Source: DATEDA01 sp963754305
GTDB lineage: Bacteria > Pseudomonadota > Gammaproteobacteria > Burkholderiales > SG8-39
DNA: 64,000 nucleotides
NCBI GenBank assembly: GCA_963754305.1
Contig: CAVWFR010000014.1
Span: forward strand, 1 to 64,000
Direction of reading: 5' to 3'
Shown here: positions 8,361 to 16,081 of the stretch, in pieces
How the letters are laid out: each line of letters opens with the position of its first letter
How positions within the stretch are numbered: the stretch's first letter is position 1
The notes under the pieces: generated by a model
What the model saw: the letters and a program-made list of their open reading frames with translations, nothing else
Database searches by the model: none
What the model was told of the DNA's origin: nothing
Made by a program: the position numbers and the translations under genes

Positions 8361-8543
8361 TCATTCCGCCATCCAGATCAGCGCGGCGACGAGCGCCGCC
8401 ATTGCGACCGCGATCCAGAAGATCCCGATCATGCGCTGCTTGTCGGTCCAGGTGATGCCTTCCTTCTTCTTCTTCGCCATGCTGTACTCGAAGAAGATGA
8501 TCAGCATCCCGATACCGAAGGTGATTCCCGCCCACTTCCACAT
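8361..8543 (-). CDS. Small two-helix membrane protein (60 aa)
   Basis: The protein has an N-terminal membrane helix (WKWAGITFGIGMLIIFFEYSM), a positively charged KKKKEG loop, then a second helix (IGIFWIAVAMAALVAALIW). The clean hydrophobic pattern and the positive loop support a real inner-membrane protein with both ends on the periplasmic side. I do not recognise its family. It sits directly upstream of the LLM oxidoreductase gene and may be its cotranscribed partner. Confidence 0.65.
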   Translation of the reverse strand: MWKWAGITFGIGMLIIFFEYSMAKKKKEGITWTDKQRMIGIFWIAVAMAALVAALIWMAE

Positions 8544-8656
8544 GGCTCGCGACCCCCTGCCTGATGCCGTGCTGTTGTTCGAATCGCGCCGATTGTAGGG
8601 CGTCCGGTGCGCCCGCGCGCGTGCGGAGTGTCACGCGCGCGTGCTCCGCGGCCCGG

Positions 8657-9838
8657 CTACCGCGGCTTTCCGTCGCGGAATGCCCACGCGTGCAGCGGAG
8701 CGAGCGCGAGCGCCCAGGCGGTCGCGACCGCGCCCATCGCGTAGAACGCGGTGCCGATACCGAACGCGTCCTTGAGCGCGCCCATGAAGAGCGGCGTGGT
8801 CAGATGCGACAGTCCCCATCCTAGGCCGCCGAGGGCGAGTGCCGAGCCTCGCGTCGCGACCGAGGAGAGATCGCTGATCAGCAGTTGGAAGTAGAGCGTC
8901 ATCGCGCCCGACCCGAACCCGACGAGGAGCAGCAGCAGGCAGATCGGCACCGGGTCGCTGACCGCCGCCGCGCCGAGCACGGCGAGCCCGACCGACAGCC
9001 CGATCACGACCGGGATCGTTCGCACGGCCACCCGGCGCACGAAACGCGCCGCGGCGACCCCGGCGGCAACCGACCCCACGGCGCGCAGCGCGAGCATCCA
9101 GCCGGTCGCGTCGCTGGAGAAGCCCATGCCGACCAGCAGCAGCGGGTAGAACGACATGCCGATCGAGAACGGCAGCGCCGAAAGATACGCGCAAGCGACC
9201 GCGAACCAGATCGAGGGCCGCCGCGCCAGCGCGCGATAGCCCGCCAGGATCGGCGGGTGCCCCGACGCGGCGGCGCGCGGTGCCGGCGCCTCGAACGCCG
9301 CCATCAACGCGAACGCCACCGCGCCGCCGACCAGCGCGACTGCCCAGAACCCGGCGGCGAACCCGGACCAGGCGATCGCGAGCCCCGCGACGATGGTGCC
9401 GACGATCTGGCCCGCGTTGGTGGTCGAGTTGAGGCGCCCGAGCCCAGCGCTGCGATCGCCGGGCAACTGCGAGCCGAGCGACCAGGTCGCCGGCCAGAAC
9501 ATCGCGCGCGACACGATGATGCAGAGCTGTCCGAAAAAGAGCGCCGCGTAGGTCGACGCGAGCGCGAACACGACGCCGGCCACCCCGAACGCCGCCGCCG
9601 ACACGAGCGCGAGCCGCTTCCCGCCCGCACGGTCGGTCCAGGCGCCGCCGATCAGATTGAACGCGATCTGCACCAGCACCGGCAGCGAGACGAGGCTCCC
9701 GATCGCTACGCCCGAGAAGCCGAGGTGGTCGGCATAGAGCGGGATGAGGATGTGCGTCATCCCGAGCGCGAGGTTCCATGCGAACGCCGCGCCGAAGAAG
9801 GCGGGAACGCGGGCGATGCGATCGGAGGGCGCGGTCAT
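8657..9838 (-). CDS. MFS transporter
   Basis: This is a 393-residue protein with 12 predicted membrane helices in two six-helix halves. An MFS-type loop between helices 2 and 3 (GGAWTDRAGGKRLALV) carries the conserved Gly-Asp-Arg-Gly-like pattern. The middle loop at about residues 188-205 is short and Pro/Arg-rich, as in drug or metabolite exporters. Nothing next to it points to a substrate. It is divergent from the DUF1223 gene. Confidence 0.85.
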   Translation of the reverse strand: MTAPSDRIARVPAFFGAAFAWNLALGMTHILIPLYADHLGFSGVAIGSLVSLPVLVQIAFNLIGGAWTDRAGGKRLALVSAAAFGVAGVVFALASTYAALFFGQLCIIVSRAMFWPATWSLGSQLPGDRSAGLGRLNSTTNAGQIVGTIVAGLAIAWSGFAAGFWAVALVGGAVAFALMAAFEAPAPRAAASGHPPILAGYRALARRPSIWFAVACAYLSALPFSIGMSFYPLLLVGMGFSSDATGWMLALRAVGSVAAGVAAARFVRRVAVRTIPVVIGLSVGLAVLGAAAVSDPVPICLLLLLVGFGSGAMTLYFQLLISDLSSVATRGSALALGGLGWGLSHLTTPLFMGALKDAFGIGTAFYAMGAVATAWALALAPLHAWAFRDGKPR

Positions 9839-9981
9839 GAGGGCGCGCCATCATCGGGGAGCCGCGGCAGCGGCGTCAAACGGCGTCGGCGGCCGGGGCT
9901 AGGCTGCTCGGTGCGCGACGGTTGTAAGCTTCGCGGGTCCGTTGACGACCCAGTCGCGTACCTCCGATTGTCGCCCCGTCC

Positions 9982-10761
9982 GTGGAGAGACCGCTTCCCG
10001 TGCGTCCCCTGCTCGCGTGTGCCGCGCTCGCGGCGATTGTCGCCGCCCCGTTCGGGCAGGCCGCGTCCGGCGAGTGCACGGCCAGGAGCGGTCCGGGGAC
10101 CGCGGCGCTGGTCGAGCTGTATACCTCGGAGGGCTGCGACAGCTGCCCGCCCGCCGACGAGTGGCTGCGGAAGCTCCGGGCCGCGGGGTTCGGACCGGAG
10201 AGCGTCGTGCCCCTCGCGCTGCATGTCGACTACTGGGATTACATCGGCTGGAAGGATCCGTTCGCAAGCGCTGCATTCGGCGCCCGCCAGCGCGAGCTGA
10301 ACGCGATCAACCGCAGCCGCGTCGTCTACACGCCGCAGGTGCTCCTAGCAGGGCGGGATTACCGCAACTGGTCGGGCGCTGGCCGCTTCGGTACCGATGT
10401 CCGCGCCGTGAACGCGGCGCCGGCACGCGCGCAGATCGAGCTTGCCCTGCGCGGGCCGGAGATCCGTGCCGCCGCGGCGGTGCCGAAGAGCGACGACCGC
10501 GTCGACACGGTGCTCTATGTCGCCGTGTACGAGAACGGGCTGAGCAACCGCGTCACCGCCGGCGAGAATCGCGGCGTGACCTTGCAGCACGATTTCGTGG
10601 TCCGCGAGTGGTGGGGGCCGATCGCGCTCGACGGCGCGGGCACGGCGACGCTCGCTCGCAAGCCGGTCACGTCCAGTCTCGCGAAGGGCGGCGTGGCGGC
10701 GTTCGTCCAGAGCCGCCGGACCGGTGGCGTGTTGCAGGCGCTGGCGCTGCCGGGCTGCTAG
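9982..10761 (+). CDS. Secreted DUF1223 (thioredoxin-fold) protein
   Basis: A signal peptide (LLACAALAAIVAAPFGQAASG) is followed by the DUF1223 core ALVELYTSEGCDSCPPADEWL. The core has a CDSC motif in the position of a thioredoxin-like CxxC. The HVDYWDYIGWKDPF and YTPQVLLAG segments are also typical. The family is periplasmic and probably redox-active, but its role is not settled. The frame starts at GTG 9982. A second GTG at 10000 gives a shorter, more usual signal peptide. Confidence 0.82.
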   Translation: MERPLPVRPLLACAALAAIVAAPFGQAASGECTARSGPGTAALVELYTSEGCDSCPPADEWLRKLRAAGFGPESVVPLALHVDYWDYIGWKDPFASAAFGARQRELNAINRSRVVYTPQVLLAGRDYRNWSGAGRFGTDVRAVNAAPARAQIELALRGPEIRAAAAVPKSDDRVDTVLYVAVYENGLSNRVTAGENRGVTLQHDFVVREWWGPIALDGAGTATLARKPVTSSLAKGGVAAFVQSRRTGGVLQALALPGC

Positions 10762-10789
10762 GTCTCACGCTCCGGCATCCACGCTCGCG

Positions 10790-11260
10790 CTAACCCAGCG
10801 CAGAAGAATCGCTGCCATGGGGTGGTGATCCCGTCTCGCCCGCCCGCCGCAAGAGCTCGATCACCTTCTGCTCCGGATCCACGCGCACCCAGTCGCCGGT
10901 GCCGATGAGCCCGGCGGGATGTGGCTCCCAGCCCTCGGTGATCGCGATGTCCGCGAACACCGCACCCTGCACCATCACCGGGTTGGTCACGCCGAAGACG
11001 AACGCCTTCGGCGCGATGCCCTTGTGCTTGAGGTCGAAGAACGCCCACCCCGCGGCGATGCCGCCCTTCGCGGTCGGGAAGAAGAGAATCTTGTCGCGGA
11101 TGCTCTTGCCCTCCAACTCGTGACCGGGCTTGGTGATGAGCCCGCTCCAGCGATCGAGGTCGTAGCGCGGCGAGAAGCCCTCGGTCGAAACCACCGCCTC
11201 GCCTTCGACCGCCGGACCGAAGGCGCGCGTGACCCTGATCGTCGCCAGCGGCGCGCTCAC
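10790..11260 (-). CDS. Aconitase X small (swivel) subunit, DUF126
   Basis: This 156-residue protein is the swivelling-domain subunit of an aconitase X enzyme. It contains the GPAVEGEAVVSTEGFSPRYDLD, GKSIRDKILFFPTAKGG and GVTNPVMVQGAVFADIAI segments typical of DUF126. It begins with GTG at 11260, overlapping the stop of the large subunit in a GTGA arrangement, so the two are translationally coupled. Together they should form one Fe-S hydro-lyase. Bacterial AcnX enzymes characterised so far include cis-3-hydroxy-L-proline dehydratase. Other hydroxyacid substrates remain possible. Confidence 0.85.
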   Translation of the reverse strand: MSAPLATIRVTRAFGPAVEGEAVVSTEGFSPRYDLDRWSGLITKPGHELEGKSIRDKILFFPTAKGGIAAGWAFFDLKHKGIAPKAFVFGVTNPVMVQGAVFADIAITEGWEPHPAGLIGTGDWVRVDPEQKVIELLRRAGETGSPPHGSDSSALG

Positions 11261-12549
11261 GCCCGCCCCCCGGTCAAGGCGGGTGCCGAAACGCGCGAGG
11301 CGGGCGGTTCGAGCTCCCCGCTGCACGCGATCTCCACACACTCGCGCGTGCGCCGCAAGATGGTGTTGAACTTGTGCGCGCCGATGATGTTCACGATCTT
11401 GGCCGAGTTCGAGACCATGTTGGTCCAGCCGTTCGCGATGCGCATCCGCGACAGGTTCTGCAGGATGTAGAAGCAGACCCCTTCGAGCACCGTCGCGCCG
11501 GCCGACTCGATCGCCTGGAGGTAGCCCAGATTGCGCGCGGCGCTCTTCACGCCGTTCGAAGTGGTGACGAACACCTGCGTGCCTACGTGCACCTTGCGTC
11601 CGCCGAACGCCTCCGCAAGCGACTTCAGCTCGAAGAGCGAGAGCTGCGGGCCGGAGAATACGACCAGCGTCGCGCTCCCGTCCTTCAAGTCGTAGCCGGC
11701 GTAAACGCGCTCGATCGCCGCGGCGTCGATCACGATCTCGTCCACCGGCAGGTTGCCGCCGAGCGCCGCCGCGAGGGTCGGCGCCTCCGGCGTGACACCG
11801 ACCATGTGGAACATGCCCATCGAGCCGTAGCTCGCGAGCGCCGCGCCGAGGTGTTTCAGCTCGTCCGCGAGCGGCGGGCGCCCGGCGCCGGTGAAGACCG
11901 GGACCGCGTAGTAGTTCTGGTGCTTCTCGCCGACGATCTTCCCCACCGCGCCCCAGTCGGCGAGATCCTCGAGCGGCGTCTCGAGACGGACGACCAGGGT
12001 GCCCTTGCGATGGCGATCGAGGTGAAAACCGTACTCGGGCGTGCGACCGGTGATCGCTGCGGCGAGCGCGGCCGGGCCGGACTCGAAGTTCGACCGCGCC
12101 CCGAATACCGAGTTGGCGTAGATGACGGTGCCGGTGTCGCCCCAGGCGACGTGCTCGCCGAGGTGCGGCTGGTAGAGCGTCTGGTAGTTGATGCAGGTGT
12201 CGGTGGTGAGGACGTCCATTCCGCGCAACGCCGCGATGAGCTCGCGCTCCTTCGCCACCTCGCCCGGGTCCTGGCCGAGTCGCGCAGCGTGCTCGAAATC
12301 GAAGCAGCGCGCATTGGTGGTGGTCGGCACGCAGGCGCGCGCGCGCTTCGCGCACTCGCCGCGCAGCCAGCCCAAGCCGCCGTCGCCCATCACCTCGATG
12401 TCGCCCATCATGTGCGCGTTGGTGATCGGCACGAAACGCTCGGCGCCGAAGAACTCGCCGACTTTGAGCTGGTAGGCGAGCGCATCGCGCGCCGCCTCGC
12501 CGCGCGCGCCCGCGAGGATCGCTGCCTCTTCCGGTGCGAGTCGCATCAC
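11257..12549 (-). CDS. Aconitase X large (catalytic) subunit
   Basis: The 430-residue protein matches the AcnX catalytic domain. Visible landmarks are PITNAHMMGD near residue 41, VPTTTNARC, LTTDTCINYQ, a YANSVFGARSNFE segment, and a late NGVKSAARNLGYLQAIESAGATVLEGVCFY block with SNSAKIVNIIGAH near the end. The conserved cysteines (in TTNARC, TDTC and EGVC) are suitable Fe-S ligands. The start is ATG 12549 or the adjacent ATG 12546. It is the first gene of a two-gene operon with the DUF126 subunit. No proline racemase or transporter for hydroxyproline is adjacent, so the substrate is uncertain. Confidence 0.85.
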   Translation of the reverse strand: MMRLAPEEAAILAGARGEAARDALAYQLKVGEFFGAERFVPITNAHMMGDIEVMGDGGLGWLRGECAKRARACVPTTTNARCFDFEHAARLGQDPGEVAKERELIAALRGMDVLTTDTCINYQTLYQPHLGEHVAWGDTGTVIYANSVFGARSNFESGPAALAAAITGRTPEYGFHLDRHRKGTLVVRLETPLEDLADWGAVGKIVGEKHQNYYAVPVFTGAGRPPLADELKHLGAALASYGSMGMFHMVGVTPEAPTLAAALGGNLPVDEIVIDAAAIERVYAGYDLKDGSATLVVFSGPQLSLFELKSLAEAFGGRKVHVGTQVFVTTSNGVKSAARNLGYLQAIESAGATVLEGVCFYILQNLSRMRIANGWTNMVSNSAKIVNIIGAHKFNTILRRTRECVEIACSGELEPPASRVSAPALTGGRA

Positions 12550-12656
12550 GCCTATTCTAGCGGCTGCGCCGCTGTTATCATTTCGCGCGTGCGCGCCGGC
12601 ACTTCACATCGCGTGTTTTGCACCCCCTATCGCGGCCGCACATCGGGAGAAGCGCC

Positions 12657-13082
12657 GTGGACAGTTGGCTCGCCTGGGTCGTGGCCGGCATCGGGTTGAT
12701 CATCGCCGAGCTCGTCACCGGCACCTTCTACCTGTTCGTTCTCGGCATCGCGGCGCTCGTCGCCGCGGGCATCGCCTGGGGCGGTCTCGGATTTCTCGTG
12801 CAGGTCATCGTCGCCGGCGCGATCGCGCTCGCCGGCGTGTTCTGGATCCGTTCGCGGAAGCTCGCCGGCGCTACGCCCGCGATGCCCTCGTTCGACGCCG
12901 GTCAGCCGGTGACGCTCGACTCGTGGGTGAATCGCGCCGATCGCCTGGCGCGCGTGAAGTACCGCGACGCGCTGTGGGATGCGATCGTCGAAGGCGAGTC
13001 CCGGGGCGAGGCGGGGGAAGTCTTCTACATCCGCGCGGTGAGCGGCAACACGCTGCACGTGGCCAAGCAGAAGCCGGCCTGA
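12657..13082 (+). CDS. NfeD-family membrane protein
   Basis: Two to three hydrophobic segments in the first 65 residues (WVVAGIGLIIAELVTGTFYLFVLGIAALVAAGIAWGG and VIVAGAIALAGVFWIRSR in pieces) are followed by a small OB-fold-like C-terminal domain ending VSGNTLHVAKQ. This is the short NfeD type that partners SPFH/stomatin proteins. The GTG at 12657 is preceded by GGGAGAAG and starts right at the first helix. The open frame extends to 12618. The adjacent SPFH gene downstream confirms the usual NfeD-stomatin operon. Confidence 0.85.
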   Translation: MDSWLAWVVAGIGLIIAELVTGTFYLFVLGIAALVAAGIAWGGLGFLVQVIVAGAIALAGVFWIRSRKLAGATPAMPSFDAGQPVTLDSWVNRADRLARVKYRDALWDAIVEGESRGEAGEVFYIRAVSGNTLHVAKQKPA

Positions 13083-13261
13083 TGGCGACCGGACCGAAGC
13101 CTCCGCCCGGACCGGAGGAGCTGGTCCGGACGCTTTTCCGGGTCGTGCAGGGCAAACAGCCGGCGCGCGAAGCGCTGCGGCAGCAGCTGCCTGGCATGCA
13201 GCAGCATCATCCCGCCCGCCCGGCGCCCGCCAGCGAGCACGTCGTCTCGAAGGAGAGCAGC

Positions 13262-14266
13262 ATGTTCGTCAAGCTGATCGTCGCCCTCATCGTTTCGGTC
13301 GCCGCGTTCGCCTGGCAGGGATTGAGCGTGTTCTCGATCGGCGTCGCGATCCTCGCGTTCGTGATCGCCTTCGTGGTCGAGGGCGTACGCGTGGTGCCGC
13401 AACAGCACGCCTGGGTGGTCGAGCGGCTCGGCCGGTTCCACGAAGTGCTGCAGCCCGGCCTCAACGTCATCATCCCGTTCTTCGACCGCGTGGCCTACAA
13501 GCACTCGCTGAAAGAGGTGCCCTTCGACGTGCCCGAGCAGATCTGCATCACGAAGGACAACACCCAGCTCGCCGTCGACGGCATCGTGTACTACCAGGTG
13601 ACCGACCCGCAGCGCGCCTCGTACGGCACCTCCGATTACCTCACGGCGATCACCCAGCTCGCGCAGACGACGCTGCGCTCGGAGGTCGGCAAGATGGAGC
13701 TCGACCAGTCGCTCCAGAGCCGCGACGAGATCAACCGCCAGATCGTGTCGGTGCTCGACGAGGCGGGCCGCGCGTGGGGCATCAAGGTGCTGCGCTACGA
13801 GGTCAAGAGCCTCACGCCCCCGGAGTCGATCCTGCGGGCGATGGAGAAGCAGATCACCGCCGAGCGCGAGAAGCGGGCGCTGATCGCGAAGTCCGAGGGC
13901 GAGAAGCAGCAGGAGATCAACATCGCCGAGGGCGCGAAGCAGGCCGCGATCCTGAAGTCCGAGGGGCAGAAGACGGCGCAGATCAACTCGGCGCAGGGCG
14001 AGGCCACCGCGCTGCGGCTGGTCGCGGAAGCGACCGCGGCGGCGGTGCGCGCGGTCGCCGAGGCGATGAACGCCCCGGGCGGGCAGCAGGCGGCGAACCT
14101 GAAGATCGCCGAGCTCTATATCGGCGCGTTCGGGAATCTCGCCAAGACCAACAACACGATGATCGTGCCGTCGAACCTGTCGGACGTCGCGAGCGTGGTC
14201 GCCTCGGCGATCACGGTCCTCGAGCGCACCAAGGTCGGGGCACCGCAGATCTCGCCGGCGTCGTAG
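13262..14266 (+). CDS. SPFH/Band 7 (QmcA/stomatin-like) membrane protein
   Basis: One or two N-terminal membrane helices are followed by the SPFH domain (GVRVVPQQHAWVVERLGRF, then PGLNVIIPFFDRVAYKHSLKE). After it comes a long Ala/Glu/Lys-rich coiled coil (about residues 195-290) with EKRALIAKSEGEKQQ repeats. Such proteins form large membrane microdomain assemblies with NfeD. The ATG at 13262 has a strong GAAGGAG site and fits the family. The same frame is open to an ATG at 13082 that overlaps the nfeD stop (TGATG), which would add 60 Pro/Gln-rich residues. That longer form cannot be excluded. Confidence 0.88.
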   Translation: MFVKLIVALIVSVAAFAWQGLSVFSIGVAILAFVIAFVVEGVRVVPQQHAWVVERLGRFHEVLQPGLNVIIPFFDRVAYKHSLKEVPFDVPEQICITKDNTQLAVDGIVYYQVTDPQRASYGTSDYLTAITQLAQTTLRSEVGKMELDQSLQSRDEINRQIVSVLDEAGRAWGIKVLRYEVKSLTPPESILRAMEKQITAEREKRALIAKSEGEKQQEINIAEGAKQAAILKSEGQKTAQINSAQGEATALRLVAEATAAAVRAVAEAMNAPGGQQAANLKIAELYIGAFGNLAKTNNTMIVPSNLSDVASVVASAITVLERTKVGAPQISPAS

Positions 14267-14330
14267 TGCCGGAGCGGCGTGGGTGGGATTCCTGCGCGGC
14301 GATTCTGTCTCTTGGAAGAGGCTCATAAGC

Positions 14331-14591
14331 ATGACAACCCGACCATTTCACCGCGCGGCACTGGGCGCGTTGCTCCTCGCCGCAGCGGCGATCGCGCAGG
14401 CCCAGCAATCCACCACAGCGCCCGCGACGCCTCGCGCCCTCCCGACCGAGACCAAGGCGTGGAAGGGCGACTTCGACGGCATGGTCAAACGGCGCAACAT
14501 CTACAAGTACTACGCGGCCTACAAGCTGACGCTCGACATCCGGCAGGAACAGAAGAAGGCCCGCGAGCAGGTCGCGCCGGGCAAGACGTAA
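14331..14591 (+). pseudogene. Internally deleted MltF-like transglycosylase mini-gene (86 aa)
   Basis: A signal peptide (residues 1-23) is followed by KAWKGDFDGMVKRRNI, the usual start of the solute-binding domain in MltF-like lytic transglycosylases. This runs directly into NIYKYYAAYKLTLD...QKKAREQV, the usual extreme C-terminus of the same family. The roughly 400 residues between, holding the substrate-binding and SLT catalytic domains, are absent. The join is in frame at the Arg-Asn-Ile codons, where both parental segments would share similar bases. I therefore read it as a relic or a repurposed secreted peptide. The family assignment is from remembered motif wording. Confidence 0.65.
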
Positions 14592-14618
14592 TCGCAGACG
14601 AATGGCCTGCCGGCGCGC

Positions 14619-15110
14619 TTACCGGACGTTCCAGGCCTTGGGCTCGGTTGCGGTATCGGCGCGCTCGCAAGTGTTCCCCGTCCCAGTTGCCTTGGCCGGA
14701 CGATCGAAGACGAGCTTGTGCACGAGGCCGCCGGCGATCATCGCGACCACGAACACCACCGGTTCCAGGGTCAGGCTCGCGACCGCCGTGAGCGCCGGCC
14801 CGGGACAGTAGCCGCCGAGACCCCAGCCCACTCCGAAGATCGCCGCGCCGGCGACGAGCGGGCCGTCGATCGCCTTGCGATCGGGCAGGACGAAGCGCGG
14901 CGCGAGGGACGGCGCGCCGCGTTTGAGGGTCGAGTTGAAGGCGGCGAGCGTCACCGCGACGGCCCCTGCCATCACCAGGAGCAGGCTGGGGTCCCAGTTG
15001 CCGGTGATGTCGAGGAAACCGAGCACCTTCTGCGGGTTCGCCATGCCCGAGAGCCACAAGCCGGCACCGAACAGGAGTCCGGCGCCAAAGGCCGAGAGCA
15101 GAGCGGTCAT
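14619..15110 (-). CDS. YeeE/YedE family protein, DUF6691 half (sulfur transport)
   Basis: The 163-residue protein has four hydrophobic segments and two signatures of the YeeE/TsuA half-proteins: SGMANPQKVLGFLDITGNWDPSL near the N-terminus and GVGWGLGGYCPGPAL near residue 93-106. The conserved Cys in GYCPGP lies in the channel that TsuA uses to pass thiosulfate by Cys relay. It overlaps the other half-gene by four bases (ATGA), so the two halves are made together and probably assemble into one TsuA-like pore. The C-terminal 20 residues are polar and unconserved. Confidence 0.85.
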   Translation of the reverse strand: MTALLSAFGAGLLFGAGLWLSGMANPQKVLGFLDITGNWDPSLLLVMAGAVAVTLAAFNSTLKRGAPSLAPRFVLPDRKAIDGPLVAGAAIFGVGWGLGGYCPGPALTAVASLTLEPVVFVVAMIAGGLVHKLVFDRPAKATGTGNTCERADTATEPKAWNVR

Positions 15111-15535
15111 GACACGCCTCCGATTACGTGCCGCGCTACGAAAGTCGTGCCAATGCCGGTCGCCATGAACACCGCGACCGCGACCAGCGAGCGCACCGAC
15201 CGCCGACCGAGGCCACAGATCCCGTGGCCGCTCGTGCAACCGCCGCTCAGGCGGGCGCCGAACCCGACGAGCAGACCGGCGACCGCAGGCAGCACGAGCC
15301 CAAGACTCGCGCGACTCTGGTCGACGCCCGCGACGGCTTGCCACGCGAAGCCGGCCGCAACGAGTCCGGCGATGAAGCTCGCGCGCCAGGCCGAGTCGCC
15401 CGGGATGCGCGACACGAGACCGTGCAGGATGCCGCTCACGCCGGCGATGCGGCCGTTCGCGGCGAGCAGCCAGACGCTCGCCAGGCCGATGAGGATCCCG
15501 CCGGCAAGGGCGGGGAGGGGGGTGAAATGATCCAT
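15107..15535 (-). CDS. YeeE/YedE family protein, N-terminal half
   Basis: The 142-residue protein has four hydrophobic segments with ANGRIAGVSGILHGL near residue 26 and the hallmark LSGGCTSGHGICGLGRRS near residue 96. That Cys is the counterpart of the Cys in the partner's GYCPGP motif. The family moves thiosulfate or a similar sulfur species inward. It is the first gene of a two-gene operon with the DUF6691 half. A rhodanese or ArsR-type regulator is often found with such pairs, but none is seen here. Confidence 0.85.
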   Translation of the reverse strand: MDHFTPLPALAGGILIGLASVWLLAANGRIAGVSGILHGLVSRIPGDSAWRASFIAGLVAAGFAWQAVAGVDQSRASLGLVLPAVAGLLVGFGARLSGGCTSGHGICGLGRRSVRSLVAVAVFMATGIGTTFVARHVIGGVS

Positions 15536-15626
15536 GAACCGGAATCCAAAAAGAACGTCGCGCAGGCGAATGCCGGGCCCAGGACCGCCTGGGTACTGGC
15601 GTTCGCCGCGACAAGTGTGTCTTACA

Positions 15627-15740
15627 TCAGGAAGTCGTCCAAGTGCAGGTCCGCACCAGCAGCGCCAGATCGAGCACCAGGCTCGCAGCCGCGGCGAGCA
15701 GCACGAACGGCCCTAGCTGTGCAGCGAACAGCCATCTCAT
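15627..15740 (-). CDS. 37-residue single-pass membrane peptide
   Basis: The minus strand carries a near-perfect ribosome binding site (AAAGGAGG at 15749-15757) nine bases before an ATG. The ATG opens a frame encoding MRWLFAAQLGPFVLLAAAAS, then LVLDLALLVRTCTWTTS and a TGA. The product would be one membrane helix with a short Cys/Trp/Thr tail. The ribosome binding site is stronger than those of most neighbouring genes, which is the main support. It could be a small regulatory or complex-stabilising subunit. I know no homologue. Confidence 0.5.
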   Translation of the reverse strand: MRWLFAAQLGPFVLLAAAASLVLDLALLVRTCTWTTS

Positions 15741-16081
15741 CGTCGAACGCCTCCTTTGCGACACAGGGCTCCGATACGAAGCAACCGCGATCGACGGATG
15801 CATCGGCCGGAGGTGCTACCCGGCTACGGCGGGGCGCAAGTGTCGTTGCCGCGCGCTGGCCAATGGCTGACGGATGGAGCGCTCGCCGCAGCGGGCGTGC
15901 GCGGACGTGCGGTCGACGTGCCGCCGCCCGCAAGAAACCGCGTGGATGCTGGCGTCCGCGCGGCTAGACCGTTCGATCCATGCGCGCAACGCGAAAGACA
16001 TACGCGCAGATCCCGGAGCGTGAGGTGCAGTGCTGACGGATGACTGACCGATGGCGCGCCTAGCGGGCGCCAAGCGCGCGA
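15741..16081. other. Intergenic stretch, no gene seen
   Basis: Apart from the ribosome binding site of the small peptide gene at 15749-15757, I see no coding frame with natural composition. A GGCGC..GCGCC hairpin around 16054-16073 lies just beyond the end of the MFS gene on the minus strand and could act in its termination. Confidence 0.35.

Noticed and set aside
8885..10300. 471-codon plus-strand open frame over the MFS gene
   Set aside because: It is antisense to a good 12-helix MFS protein and is itself charged, repetitive and without motifs.
10790..12355. Apparent 521-residue single protein across both aconitase X subunits
   Set aside because: Only its last 156 residues match a family (DUF126). 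The large subunit is encoded in another frame, with a GTGA junction between the two.
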